Positions 8,884 through 17,504 of a stretch of DNA of 64,000 nucleotides are shown piece by piece. Where the stretch lies: assembly GCF_000426045.1 (NCBI RefSeq), contig NZ_KE384490.1, positions 601,046 through 665,045 on the forward strand, read 5' to 3'. Position 1 is the first letter of the stretch; every line of letters begins with the position of its first letter. The notes under the pieces are model-generated. The model did no database searches and was not told where the DNA came from. It was given only the letters and a program-made list of their open reading frames with translations. Both the position numbers and the translations under genes were made by a program. This stretch comes from Marmoricola sp. URHB0036. Lineage in GTDB: Bacteria > Actinomycetota > Actinomycetes > Propionibacteriales > Nocardioidaceae.

Positions 8884-9769
8884 GCTCACGGCGATCGCCG
8901 ACGCGTTGTACGCCGGGTCGCCCGAGGACTTCACCGATGCCCGCAACCGCGCCGCCAAGGACGTCGGCGACAAGGACCTCGCTGCCCAGATCAAGAAGCT
9001 CAAGAAGCCGTCGGTGGCCGCCTGGGCGGTCAACCTGCTCGTCCGCCGGGAGAGCGAGCAGATCGACTCGGTCCTCGGACTCGCCGGCCAGCTGCGGGCC
9101 GCGGCGGAGGCGCTCGACGGTGACGAGCTGCGTGCCCTGACGCGGCAACGGCGCCAGCTCACCACCGCACTGGCCTCCTCGGCACGGTCCCTGGCCCGCG
9201 ATGCCGGGGTGCGACTCACCGGACCGGTCGTCGACCAGGTCGAGGGGATGCTCACCGCGGCGATGCTGGACGAGGTCGCCGCCCAGGTCGTGCGCACCGG
9301 TCGGGTGGTCACCGCGTTCACCTCCACCGGCGTCTCCGACCTCGACGTGGCCGGTGTCGTCGCCGTCCCGGAGTCGCTGGAGGTGCAGGCGACCCCCGTT
9401 GCTGGCCCGGTGGCGGGCGAGGCCGAGGAGTCCGAGCCGGTGGCGCTGCACGTCGTACCCGACGGGGGAGCGAAGCTCGCGGCCGCGGAGGACGCCCTCG
9501 AGGAGGCCGGCCGGCACGTCACCGACGCGGAGCGGGAGCTGGCGGAGGCCGAGGCCGTGGTCGAGGAGCTCAATGCGCGCCGACTGCAGCTCCAGGGTGA
9601 CGCCGACGAGCTCCGGCGGCGGCTGGCCGCGATCGAGGACGACGTCGACCAGGTCGACGAGGACCTCGAGGAGGCGGAGGACACCCGGGACGACGCCCAG
9701 GTGGTGCTGGCCGAGGCCCGTCGCTCGCAGGCAGCTGCCGAGGAGGACGTGGCCCGGCTCCGCACGTGA
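8876..9769 (+). CDS. Hypothetical coiled-coil protein
   Basis: 297 aa from GTG 8876. The first 90 residues are helical and basic (FTDARNRAAKDVGDKDLAAQ, KLKKPSVAAWAVNLLVRR). A middle helical part follows. Residues about 195-297 are a strongly heptad-like, Ala/Glu-rich coiled coil (EDALEEAGRHVTDAERELAE). There is no signal peptide, membrane segment or catalytic motif. It overlaps pncC by 8 bp and is likely cotranscribed. Similar proteins near cinA-type genes in actinobacteria are uncharacterised. A structural or nucleoid-associated role is only a guess. Confidence 0.7.
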   Translation: MDELTAIADALYAGSPEDFTDARNRAAKDVGDKDLAAQIKKLKKPSVAAWAVNLLVRRESEQIDSVLGLAGQLRAAAEALDGDELRALTRQRRQLTTALASSARSLARDAGVRLTGPVVDQVEGMLTAAMLDEVAAQVVRTGRVVTAFTSTGVSDLDVAGVVAVPESLEVQATPVAGPVAGEAEESEPVALHVVPDGGAKLAAAEDALEEAGRHVTDAERELAEAEAVVEELNARRLQLQGDADELRRRLAAIEDDVDQVDEDLEEAEDTRDDAQVVLAEARRSQAAAEEDVARLRT

Positions 9770-9793
9770 CATGACTCACGACACGCCAATTGT

Positions 9794-9830
9794 CTACTGA
9801 ACAACTTGAATTAGTAGGTTTATCTCGCCA
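9794..9830. promoter_or_regulatory. AT-rich inverted repeat upstream of the ssu operon
   Basis: In an otherwise GC-rich region, 9787-9826 is AT-rich. It contains CTACT at 9794-9798 mirrored by AGTAG at 9813-9817, with a further partial dyad inside. It lies 26-49 bp before the ssuC ATG, where promoter and operator are expected. It is a good candidate for the sulfur-limitation control site of the operon. The cognate regulator is not in the window. Confidence 0.5.
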
Positions 9831-9842
9831 GAGTGGCGCGAC

Positions 9843-10667
9843 ATGAGCGCTCTCGTGGCATCTCGGCCGAATTCGGCGCCTTCGTCCCCGGGTCGGGGGA
9901 CCACCAGGCGATCGGCGGCCTCGCGGCTCTCGTGGCTGCGGCGCTGGGTCAGCCCGCTCGCCATCGTGCTGGTCTGGCAGCTGCTCTCCGATGCGGGCGT
10001 GATCCCCGAGGACAAGATCGCCAGCCCGGCCCAGATCGGCGCCACCGCCTGGCAGCTGACCAAGGACGGCACCCTCGGCGACGCCACCCTGGTCTCGGTG
10101 CAGCGCGTGCTGGCCGGGTTCGCCGTCGGAGCCGTCATCGGACTGGTGCTCGCGGTCGTGGCCGGCGTCAGCCGCATCGGCGAGGACACCGTGGACCCAC
10201 CGATGCAGATGCTGCGCACGTTGCCGCACTTCGGCCTGATCCCCCTCTTCATCGTCTGGATGGGGATCGGCGAGGCACCGAAGATCGCCCTGATCGCCAT
10301 GGGCGTCGCCTTCCCGCTCTACCTGAACACCTTCTCCGGCATCCGCAGCATCGACCGCCGGATGACCGAGGCCGCCGTGACCATGGGTCTGACCAGGCGA
10401 CAACGGCTCCGGCACGTGGTGATTCCGGGGGCCCTGCCCCAGGCGCTCGTCGGGCTGCGACAGAGCCTTGGCGTCGCGTGGCTCTCGCTGATCGTCGCGG
10501 AGACGGTGAGTGCCGACTCCGGGCTCGGCTACATGATCAACCACGCCCGCGAGTTCCTGCAGACCGACGTGATCGTCGTCGGGCTCGCCGTCTACAGCAT
10601 CCTCGGCCTCGCCACCGACTCCCTTGTCCGCCTGATCGAGAGGAGGGCGCTGGCATGGCGCTCCTGA
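9843..10667 (+). CDS. ssuC: Sulfonate ABC transporter permease SsuC
   Basis: 274 aa with about six membrane helices and the BPD_transp_1 EAA loop (EAAVTMGLTRRQRLRHVVIP, then GALPQ) that docks on the ATPase. The family imports alkanesulfonates, taurine or nitrate. The following genes (ATPase, solute-binding lipoprotein and alkanesulfonate monooxygenase) favour sulfonates. The residues before about 33 are polar and variable. First gene of an ssuC-ssuB-ssuA-ssuD operon, preceded by an AT-rich dyad. It overlaps ssuB by 13 bp. Confidence 0.9.
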   Translation: MSALVASRPNSAPSSPGRGTTRRSAASRLSWLRRWVSPLAIVLVWQLLSDAGVIPEDKIASPAQIGATAWQLTKDGTLGDATLVSVQRVLAGFAVGAVIGLVLAVVAGVSRIGEDTVDPPMQMLRTLPHFGLIPLFIVWMGIGEAPKIALIAMGVAFPLYLNTFSGIRSIDRRMTEAAVTMGLTRRQRLRHVVIPGALPQALVGLRQSLGVAWLSLIVAETVSADSGLGYMINHAREFLQTDVIVVGLAVYSILGLATDSLVRLIERRALAWRS

Positions 10668-11461
10668 CGACCCGACCCAAGACCGGCCCCAACGGCTCCG
10701 AGTCCCGCCGCTCGGTGGGCGACACCGTGGCCGAGGTCCGCGGCCATCACCGCTCCTTCGGCAGCACGCACGTGCTCCGCGGCGCCGACCTGACCGTACG
10801 GCGAGGCGAGTTCGTCGCCCTGCTCGGCCGGAGCGGCTCGGGCAAGTCGACCCTCCTGCGCAGCCTGGCCGGCCTCGACCCCTCACCGAAGGGCGAGGTC
10901 TCCGTCACCGGGCGCACCTCGGTGGCCTTCCAGGAGCCGCGCCTGCTGCCCTGGCGCACCGTCGAGCGCAACGTCGAGCTGGCGCTGCTCAACACCGTGC
11001 GCGACGCCAGTCGCAGCGAAAAGGTCCGGGGCGCGCTGGCCGAGGTGAGCCTGACCGAGAAGACCGACGTGTGGCCCGGTTCGCTGTCCGGTGGCCAGGC
11101 CCAGCGGGTGTCCCTCGCGCGAGCGTTGGTGAGCGAGCCGGACCTGCTCCTGCTCGACGAGCCGTTCAGCGCCCTCGACGCACTCACGCGCATCGAGATG
11201 CACGCGCTGGTGACCCAGCTCTGGGAGCGGCACCAGCCCGCGATCCTGCTCGTCACCCACGACGTGGACGAGGCGATCGCGCTGGCCGACCGCGTCCTCG
11301 TGCTCGACCAGGGGCGGATCGCCCGGGAGTGGCAGGTCCCGCTCCGTCGTACCTCCCGCAGCCCGGAGCACCACCAGATCGCGCAGCTGCGCGACGAGGT
11401 GCTCGGCGCCCTCGGCGTCACGCCCACGAATGCCCACCACCAGGAGACCGGAGCAGCATGA
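10655..11461 (+). CDS. ssuB: Sulfonate ABC transporter ATP-binding protein SsuB
   Basis: 268 aa. Walker A GRSGSGKST, Q-loop QEPRLLPW, signature LSGGQAQR, Walker B LLLLDEPFS and switch histidine in VTHD are all intact, so it should be an active ATPase powering SsuC. ATG 10655 is chosen because AGGAGG lies at 10640-10645; the open frame extends further upstream, but only as a shadow of ssuC. It overlaps ssuC by 13 bp and ssuA by 4 bp (ATGA), consistent with coupled translation. TauB or NrtD types are alternatives by sequence alone. Confidence 0.92.
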   Translation: MALLTTRPKTGPNGSESRRSVGDTVAEVRGHHRSFGSTHVLRGADLTVRRGEFVALLGRSGSGKSTLLRSLAGLDPSPKGEVSVTGRTSVAFQEPRLLPWRTVERNVELALLNTVRDASRSEKVRGALAEVSLTEKTDVWPGSLSGGQAQRVSLARALVSEPDLLLLDEPFSALDALTRIEMHALVTQLWERHQPAILLVTHDVDEAIALADRVLVLDQGRIAREWQVPLRRTSRSPEHHQIAQLRDEVLGALGVTPTNAHHQETGAA

Positions 11462-12483
11462 AGTTCTTCCCCACGCACCGCCCACTCGTCGGCCCACTCG
11501 TCGCGACGGTGGTGGCGATCGTCGCCTCCGCCTCGTTGAGCGGCTGCGGCGGCGAGTCCGCCAACGCCGCGGCCGTCCGCGACGACGGCAGCGTCGACCT
11601 GTCCAAGGTGACCCTCACCGTCGGTGACCAGAAGGGCGGCTCCAAGGCGCTGCTGGCGGCCGCGGGTGCGCTCGACACCATCCCTTACAGGATCAAGTGG
11701 AAGTCGTTCACGTCCGGCCCGCCGCTGCTCGAGGCACTCAACGCCGGCGCCATCGACATCGGCGGGGTCGGCAACACACCGCCGCTGTTCGCGGCCGCCG
11801 CGAAGAGCAAGATCGAGGTCGTCTCCGGCGCCACCATGGGCGCCAAGGGCGACACGATCGTGGTGCCCAAGGACTCGCCCATCACGAGCGTGGCCGACCT
11901 GAAGGGCAAGAAGGTCGCGGTCGCCGAGGGCAGCTCGGCCAACTACAACCTGCTGGCCCAGCTGGCCAGAGCCGGACTCAGCTACAAGGACATCGATGTC
12001 AAGGCGCTGCAGCCCGCCGATGCCCTGGCGGCGTTCACCAACAAGCACGTGGACGCCTGGGCGATCTGGGATCCCTACACCTCCCAGGCTGAGCTGGAGG
12101 CCAAGGCCCGCATCCTCGTCGACGGCTCCGGGCTGGTGAACGGGATGACCTTCCAGGCCGCCAACCCCGACGCCCTCGACGACAAGGCGACGAGTGCGGC
12201 GATCAAGGACTACGTCAGCCGGATCGCGAAGGCGCAGGTCTGGAGCAACACCCACCGCGACGCGTGGGCGAAGGTCTGGGCCGAGGAGACCGGTCTGTCC
12301 GATGCCGTGACCAGGCGCGCTGTCGACCGTCGTACGGCGACACCGACGCCGATCAACAGCGACGTCACCTCCTCCGAGCAGGAGATGGCCGATGCCTTCG
12401 TCAAGGCGGGCCTGCTCCCGAAGGAGTTCGACGTCTCGAAGTTCTTCACCGACGACTACAACAGCTCGGTCCCCACGGCCTGA
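11458..12483 (+). CDS. ssuA: Sulfonate-binding lipoprotein SsuA
   Basis: 341 aa. Signal peptide with lipobox LSGC near residue 34, so a membrane-anchored extracellular lipoprotein. The mature part is a type 2 periplasmic-binding fold of the SsuA/THI5 kind (LLEALNAGAIDIGGVGNTPP, KGKKVAVAEGSSANYNLLAQ, DAWAIWDPY). It captures aliphatic sulfonates for SsuBC. ATG 11458 overlaps the ssuB stop. Downstream ssuD supports substrate class. Taurine or nitrate binding cannot be excluded. Confidence 0.9.
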   Translation: MKFFPTHRPLVGPLVATVVAIVASASLSGCGGESANAAAVRDDGSVDLSKVTLTVGDQKGGSKALLAAAGALDTIPYRIKWKSFTSGPPLLEALNAGAIDIGGVGNTPPLFAAAAKSKIEVVSGATMGAKGDTIVVPKDSPITSVADLKGKKVAVAEGSSANYNLLAQLARAGLSYKDIDVKALQPADALAAFTNKHVDAWAIWDPYTSQAELEAKARILVDGSGLVNGMTFQAANPDALDDKATSAAIKDYVSRIAKAQVWSNTHRDAWAKVWAEETGLSDAVTRRAVDRRTATPTPINSDVTSSEQEMADAFVKAGLLPKEFDVSKFFTDDYNSSVPTA

Positions 12484-12501
12484 GTGGGAACGGAGATCCT
12501 C

Positions 12502-13671
12502 ATGGGCATCAAGCTGCACTGGTTCCTGCCGACCACCGGCGACGCGCGCAGCCTCGTCGGAGGCGGTCACAGCGTCCCGCAGGGCATCGGACGACCGGCC
12601 GACGGACTCGGCACGGCGAACGTGTTCCGTGAGCCCGACATCGACTACCTCGCGAGCATCGCCCGCACCGCCGACCAGCTCGGCTACGAGGGCGTGCTGA
12701 CGCCGACCGGCACGTGGTGCGAGGACGCCTGGCTGGTGACGTCGGCGCTGATCCGGGAGACGCGCAACCTGAAGTTCTTGGTGGCCTTCCGTCCGGGCGT
12801 CACCTCGCCGACCCTGTCGGCCCAGATGGCCGCCGCGTTCCAGCGCATCTCCAACGGGCGGCTGCTCCTCAACGTGGTGACGGGCGGTGAGCCGACCGAG
12901 CAGAAGCGCTTCGGCGACCACCTCTCGAAGGCCGAGCGCTACGCGCGCACCGACGAGTTCCTCTCGGTGGTGCGCGGTGCCTGGACCCAGGGGCCCTTCG
13001 ACTTCGACGGTGAGCACTTCCAGGTCGAGGGGGCCCAGGTGCGCGGCACCCTCGACCCGATCCCGGACATCTACTTCGGCGGCTCCTCGGCTCCCGCCGG
13101 CCCGGTCGCCGCCAAGCACGCCGACGTCTACCTGACCTGGGGCGAGCCGCTCGCGCAGGTCGAGGAGAAGCTCGACTGGATCCGTGGGCTGGCCCGGCAG
13201 CAGGGCCGGGACATCCGGTTCGGTCTGCGGATCCACACGCTCTCCCGCGACACCAGCGAGCGCGCCTGGCAGGAGGCCCAGTGGCTGCTGGACGGCCTCG
13301 ACCCGGCCACGATCGAGAAGGCGCAAGAGGCCCTGGCGGCGAGCGAGTCCACCGGCCAGGCCCGGATGCGCGAGCTGCACGGTGGCCGCTCCACGTTCGC
13401 CTCGGCCCACGACCTCGAGATCGCGCCCAACCTCTGGTCCGGCGTCGGCCTGGTGCGAGGCGGGGCCGGTACGGCGCTGGTCGGCTCGCACCAGGAGGTG
13501 GCCGACCGGCTCGAGGAGTACCACCGCATCGGCATCGACGAGTTCATCCTGTCCGGCTACCCGCACGTCGAGGAGGCGTACTGGTTCGCCGAGGGGGTCA
13601 AGCCGATCCTGCGCGCCAAGGGCATCCTCGGGGACGACGTACGACCCGGCCGGAGGCTCGCCTCCGCCTGA
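12502..13671 (+). CDS. ssuD: FMNH2-dependent alkanesulfonate monooxygenase SsuD
   Basis: 389 aa, a luciferase-like TIM-barrel monooxygenase (KLHWFLPTTGDARSL, TGTWCEDAWLVTSAL, LNVVTGGEPTEQKRFGDHLS, FILSGYPHVEEAYWFAEGV). SsuD splits C2 and longer alkanesulfonates to aldehyde and sulfite using reduced FMN and oxygen, releasing sulfur for growth. The cysteine in the TGTWC segment matches the conserved active-site cysteine. ATG 12502 is preferred because GGAG lies 6 nt upstream; GTG 12484 is possible. No ssuE-like flavin reductase is in the window, so reduced FMN must come from elsewhere. Confidence 0.92.
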   Translation: MGIKLHWFLPTTGDARSLVGGGHSVPQGIGRPADGLGTANVFREPDIDYLASIARTADQLGYEGVLTPTGTWCEDAWLVTSALIRETRNLKFLVAFRPGVTSPTLSAQMAAAFQRISNGRLLLNVVTGGEPTEQKRFGDHLSKAERYARTDEFLSVVRGAWTQGPFDFDGEHFQVEGAQVRGTLDPIPDIYFGGSSAPAGPVAAKHADVYLTWGEPLAQVEEKLDWIRGLARQQGRDIRFGLRIHTLSRDTSERAWQEAQWLLDGLDPATIEKAQEALAASESTGQARMRELHGGRSTFASAHDLEIAPNLWSGVGLVRGGAGTALVGSHQEVADRLEEYHRIGIDEFILSGYPHVEEAYWFAEGVKPILRAKGILGDDVRPGRRLASA

Positions 13672-13725
13672 CCTGCCGGAGAAACGGGAGCGACGGGTGT
13701 CGGTGGGCCGTTCTAGGGTCGGTGC

Positions 13726-14331
13726 ATGACCTCCTCGGACGGCACCGACCACGCCCATCCCACGATGATCGACCTGCTGCTGCGCTACCTCCAGCGCGAG
13801 CGCGAAAACCTGCTCGGCGCGCTCGACGGGCTCAGCGACTACGACGTGCGCCGGCCGATGACGCCGACCGGCACCAGCCTGCTCGGTCTGGTCAAGCACG
13901 TCGCGACGGTCGAGCTCGGCTACTTCGGGGAGTGCGTGGGACGCCCCTGGCCCGAGCCGATCGCGTGGGACAACGAGCCGGCCTTCGACGCGGGTGAGGA
14001 CATGTACGCACTGGCCGACGAGTCCCGCGAGATGCTCGTCGACCTCTACCGCCGGTCGTGGGCCTTCTCCGACCAGAACATCCGCGAGCTCGGGCTCGAC
14101 GCCCGGGCCGACGTGCCGTGGTGGCCCGGGGACCGCAGCCCCACGACTCTCGGCTACCTCGTGGTGCACATGCTCTCCGAGACCGCCCATCACGCCGGCC
14201 ACGCCGACATCGTGCGCGAGTCGATCGACGGGCGCGGCGGGCGCGACCGCGACGACGTCGGCGACGAGGAGCACTGGACCGCGTTCGTGGCGAAGATCCA
14301 GGCCGCGGCCGATGCCCACCGACCTGGCTGA
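13726..14331 (+). CDS. DinB-like (DUF664) family protein, copy 1
   Basis: 201 aa. Four-helix DinB/DUF664 fold: RERENLLGALDGLSDYDVRR, PMTPTGTSLLGLVKHVATVE and LSETAHHAGHADIVRESIDG. The histidines in KHVA and HHAGH match the usual metal triad. Characterised relatives are metal-dependent thiol S-transferases (bacillithiol/mycothiol type), but this subfamily is uncharacterised. TAGGGT at 13714-13719 is 6 nt before ATG, suggesting leaderless transcription. It overlaps a close paralogue by 20 bp. Confidence 0.82.
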   Translation: MTSSDGTDHAHPTMIDLLLRYLQRERENLLGALDGLSDYDVRRPMTPTGTSLLGLVKHVATVELGYFGECVGRPWPEPIAWDNEPAFDAGEDMYALADESREMLVDLYRRSWAFSDQNIRELGLDARADVPWWPGDRSPTTLGYLVVHMLSETAHHAGHADIVRESIDGRGGRDRDDVGDEEHWTAFVAKIQAAADAHRPG

Positions 14332-14794
14332 CGCACTCCTGGGCCGGCTCCAGCGGGAGCGCGAGCACCTCGTCGCGACTCTCGACGGCCTCAGTGAGTA
14401 CGACGTACGCCGCCCGATGACACCGAGCGGGACCAGCCTGCTCGGCCTGGTCAAGCACGTCGCCAGCGTCGAGCTCGGCTACCTCGGCGATTCGCTCGGT
14501 CGGCCGCACGGGATCGAGCTCACCTGGACCCAGGAGGAGGCCTTCGAGAGCGCCGACATGTGGGCGAGGGCGGACGCGTCGCGCGAGTGGTTGCTCGGCG
14601 TCTACCGGCAGTCGTGGGCGCACGCCGACGCGTCCTTGCGCAGCCTCGGGCTGCAGGCCCAGGCCAGCGTCTCGTGGTGGTCCGCTGACGACCGACGCAC
14701 GACCGTCGGCCACCTCGTCGTGCGGATGCTCGCGGAAACGGCCCATCACGCCGGCCACGCCGACCTGGTGCGGCAGGCGGTCGTGGCGCGCTGA
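14312..14794 (+). CDS. DinB-like (DUF664) family protein, copy 2
   Basis: 160 aa from ATG 14312. Nearly the same motifs as its upstream neighbour: LDGLSEYDVRRPMTPSGTSL, GLVKHVASVELGYLGDSLGR and MLAETAHHAGHADLVRQAVV, so the two arose by tandem duplication. The histidines for metal binding are kept. It lacks the longer N- and C-terminal tails of copy 1. The 20-bp overlap implies a single transcript and possibly a heterodimer. Substrate unknown; a mycothiol-linked role is an inference from the DinB superfamily. Confidence 0.8.
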   Translation: MPTDLADALLGRLQREREHLVATLDGLSEYDVRRPMTPSGTSLLGLVKHVASVELGYLGDSLGRPHGIELTWTQEEAFESADMWARADASREWLLGVYRQSWAHADASLRSLGLQAQASVSWWSADDRRTTVGHLVVRMLAETAHHAGHADLVRQAVVAR

Positions 14795-14856
14795 CGTGCG
14801 CGCAGATCGGTCGCGCGACCGATGTGGTCGCGCCGCCGGTCACCTACCTTCGTCTC

Positions 14857-15987
14857 GTGAAGCTCCGCCGCCCTCCGCTCCTCGACGCCGTCATCGCGCT
14901 GCTGTTCGTGGCGATGAACGTCGCCGAGGCGTTTTCCAACCCCGACGTCACCTCGCCGCTGCAGCACGTCGGGATCGCCGGACTGGCCCTTGCCACCCTG
15001 GCCTGGCGTCGGCAGTACCCCCTGGTCGTCGCGGCCCTGGTGGTCGGCTCCAACGTGATCACCGATCCCAACGGGGAGTTCACGACGCTGCTCTCCCTCG
15101 TCCTGGTCTCCTTCACGGTCGGCTCGGAGACCGCATCGCCGCGGGCCTGGTGGGGTCTGGGGCTGGTCTTCGTGCCGTTCATGGTGGTCAGCGTCGTGCA
15201 CGGCTTCGTGCCGAGCGACCTGGCCGCCGGCATGGTGTTCTTCATCGGCCCCTGGGCCGTCGGCCAGCTCCTGCGCGTGCGCACGGCGAGCACGGAAGGA
15301 GCTCTCGCCCGTGCGGCGCAGCTCGAGCGCACCCGCGAGCTCGAGGCCGCGAAGGCTGCGGCCGACGAGCGCACCCGGATCGCCCGCGAGCTGCACGACA
15401 TCGTCTCCCACTCGATCAGCGTGGTGACCATCCAGACCCAGGCCGTCCGCCGCCGGCTGGGTCCGGAGCAGGCGGCCGAGGCCCGTGACCTCGCGGCCGT
15501 CGAGGCGACCGCCCGCGAGGCCCTGGCCGAGATGCGGCGACTGTTCGGCGTGCTGAGGACCGAGGGGGAACAGCCGCTGGCCTTGTCGCCGCAGCCGGGG
15601 CTCTCCGAGCTGGACCGGCTGGTCCGACAGGTCGACTCCGCCGAGATGCAGGTGGACCTCCGAATCGAGGGAGACCCGGTCCCGCTCAGCCCGGGCGTGG
15701 ACCTGGCGGCGTACCGCATCGCCCAGGAGGGCCTCACCAACGCGCTCCGGCACGCCCACGCCAGCCAGGCGCACGTGCTCGTCCGCTACGCACCCGGCCG
15801 GCTCGATGTCGAGGTGGCCGACAACGGCCGCGGCCTGCGGCGTACCTCCTCGTCCAACGGCGGCCACGGTCTGGTCGGCATCCGCGAGCGGGTGGCGCTG
15901 TACGGCGGGACCGTCGAGCTCGAACCGTCGTCCACGGGCGGGGTCCGCCTCGCCGTCAGCCTGCCCCTGAAGGAGACCACCACATGA
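14857..15987 (+). CDS. NarL/DesK-type sensor histidine kinase
   Basis: 376 aa. Residues 1-145 contain about four to five membrane helices with no obvious extracellular domain. A HisKA_3 dimerisation helix follows (DERTRIARELHDIVSHSISV), with the phospho-accepting histidine in ELHD. The HATPase_c domain carries GHGLVGIRERVALYGG. GTG 14857 is chosen because TACCTT at 14845-14850 lies 6 nt upstream and the hydrophobic N-terminus begins here. It overlaps the response regulator by 4 bp. The signal is unknown; membrane-embedded sensing is typical of this DesK-like type. Confidence 0.9.
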   Translation: MKLRRPPLLDAVIALLFVAMNVAEAFSNPDVTSPLQHVGIAGLALATLAWRRQYPLVVAALVVGSNVITDPNGEFTTLLSLVLVSFTVGSETASPRAWWGLGLVFVPFMVVSVVHGFVPSDLAAGMVFFIGPWAVGQLLRVRTASTEGALARAAQLERTRELEAAKAAADERTRIARELHDIVSHSISVVTIQTQAVRRRLGPEQAAEARDLAAVEATAREALAEMRRLFGVLRTEGEQPLALSPQPGLSELDRLVRQVDSAEMQVDLRIEGDPVPLSPGVDLAAYRIAQEGLTNALRHAHASQAHVLVRYAPGRLDVEVADNGRGLRRTSSSNGGHGLVGIRERVALYGGTVELEPSSTGGVRLAVSLPLKETTT

Positions 15988-16670
15988 CCATTCGACTCGC
16001 GATCGTCGACGACCAGGGCATGGTGCGCGCCGGCTTCCGCTCGCTGCTCGAGGGCGAGGACGACTTCGAGGTCGTCGGCGAGGCCGGCAACGGCGAGGAG
16101 GCCCTCGCCATGGTCTCCGAGCTGGTGCCCGACGTGACCCTGATGGACATCCGGATGCCGGTGCTCGACGGCATCGCCGCCACCCGGCGGATCGTCGAGT
16201 CAGGAGTCGAGACGAAGGTGCTGGTGCTGACCACCTTCGACCTCGACGAGTACGTGTTCGAGGCCCTGCGGGCCGGCGCCTCCGGCTTCCTGCTCAAGGA
16301 CGCACCGGCCGAGGAGCTCGCGGCGGCCGTCAGGGTGGTGGCGGCGGGGGAGTCGTTGCTCGCACCCGGTGTGACGCGCCGGGTGATCGACGCGTTCGTA
16401 CGCCGGCCGGCCCCGCCGTCGACCGCACGCGAGTCGCGGCTCGAGCTGCTCACGCCGCGCGAGGTCGAGGTGCTGGGCCTGCTGGCCCGCGGATTCTCCA
16501 ACCTCGACATCGCCGGCAAGCTGTTCGTCTCGGAGGGGACCACCAAGACCCACGTCAGCAACGTGCTGACCAAGCTCGGCCTGCGTGACCGGGTGCAGGC
16601 GGTGATCTTCGCCTACGAGAACTCGGTGGTCGTCCCGGGAGACCGGGTCGAGGATCCGTCGTACGACTGA
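15984..16670 (+). CDS. NarL/LuxR-family response regulator
   Basis: 228 aa. Receiver domain: acidic pair in IVDDQGM, phospho-acceptor Asp in VTLMDIRMPVLDG, Thr in LVLTTFD, and Lys in FLLKDAP. The C-terminal LuxR HTH follows (LTPREVEVLGLLARGFSNLD, ending THVSNVLTKLGLRDR). It is the partner of the upstream kinase, with ATGA overlap. Its targets are unknown; the next gene, a membrane protein with its own Shine-Dalgarno 86 bp on, is an obvious candidate. Confidence 0.92.
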   Translation: MTIRLAIVDDQGMVRAGFRSLLEGEDDFEVVGEAGNGEEALAMVSELVPDVTLMDIRMPVLDGIAATRRIVESGVETKVLVLTTFDLDEYVFEALRAGASGFLLKDAPAEELAAAVRVVAAGESLLAPGVTRRVIDAFVRRPAPPSTARESRLELLTPREVEVLGLLARGFSNLDIAGKLFVSEGTTKTHVSNVLTKLGLRDRVQAVIFAYENSVVVPGDRVEDPSYD

Positions 16671-16756
16671 GTCGGGAATCCGCCTCGCGGCAGATCCGGT
16701 TGAGGCGCTTCCCCGGAAGGCTGGTGCTCACCAACCACCACCGAGGAGCACCGAAG

Positions 16757-17449
16757 ATGACCGTCACCACCGCCACCGCTGCGGACCTCGCCGAGGCCCG
16801 CCCCACCACCGAGGGTTCCCGGTCCGCAGCCCTGCGGCGCGGGTTCCTCGTCGCCTCGCCGATCCTGGCCGGGGTACTGCTGCTGGTCGCCACCATCGCC
16901 GACCCCGGCGCCGGCAGCAGCGGCCAGGAGATGAACGAGCAGTACACCGCGCACCCCGGCGCCCTGCAGATCCACTCGCTGACGCTGCACTGGTCCTACG
17001 CCCTCTGGGGGGTCACGGCCTTCCTGGCCGCGGCCTACGTCAGAGGCCGGGGCGCCACTCTCGCGAACGTCGGCGCCTTCCTCGGCTTCGTCGGCATGAC
17101 CACGCTGCCCGGGATCCTGGCCGTCGACTGGTACGACTCCTCGATCGGCCAGATCTACGGCGTGGACGCCATCAGCTCGCTGCACGAGCACATGGACAAG
17201 ACGCTCTGGGCCCTGCCGTTCTTCGCTGCCCCCGGCATCATCGGCCTGCTGCTCTGCCTGCCCCTCGCGGCCGCCGGGCTGTGGCGTGCCGGTGTGGTGC
17301 GCTGGTGGTCCTTCGCGGCCGCCGTCATCGGTACCGCCACCTTCATCGGCAGCGGCGTGACGGTCTGGGGGGTCTCGCTGACCGCCGTACTGTTCACCGT
17401 CCTCGGCGTCGGGATCGCCAAGGGCACGACAGGGCGCCACGCGCTCTGA
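16757..17449 (+). CDS. Hypothetical multi-pass membrane protein
   Basis: 230 aa with about six hydrophobic segments (LVASPILAGVLLLVATIAD, ALWGVTAFLAAAYVRGRG and FFAAPGIIGLLLCLPLAAAG among them). No family is recognised with confidence. It begins at ATG 16757 with AGGAG upstream. It sits directly after a two-component system and may be its output. The 3' end is followed by a 48-bp near-perfect palindrome shared with the convergent glpK gene. Confidence 0.7.
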   Translation: MTVTTATAADLAEARPTTEGSRSAALRRGFLVASPILAGVLLLVATIADPGAGSSGQEMNEQYTAHPGALQIHSLTLHWSYALWGVTAFLAAAYVRGRGATLANVGAFLGFVGMTTLPGILAVDWYDSSIGQIYGVDAISSLHEHMDKTLWALPFFAAPGIIGLLLCLPLAAAGLWRAGVVRWWSFAAAVIGTATFIGSGVTVWGVSLTAVLFTVLGVGIAKGTTGRHAL

Positions 17450-17456
17450 TCCTCCC

Positions 17457-17504
17457 GGACGTCATACGAGCTGGTCGCCATGGCGACCAGTTCGTATGAC
17501 GTCC
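17457..17504. terminator. 48-bp near-perfect palindrome between convergent genes
   Basis: Bases 17457-17480 are the reverse complement of 17481-17504 except for one position that would form a G-U pair in RNA. The centre is GGTCGCCATGGCGACC. It separates the membrane-protein gene from glpK, touching the glpK stop, and would form a stable hairpin from either strand. It has no U-run, as is common for actinobacterial terminators. A bidirectional terminator is the likely role. Confidence 0.7.

Noticed and set aside
10747-14454. A 1235-codon open frame on the minus strand
   Set aside because: It lies antisense to ssuB, ssuA, ssuD and the DinB-like genes, which all have clear motifs. Long antisense frames are expected at this GC content.
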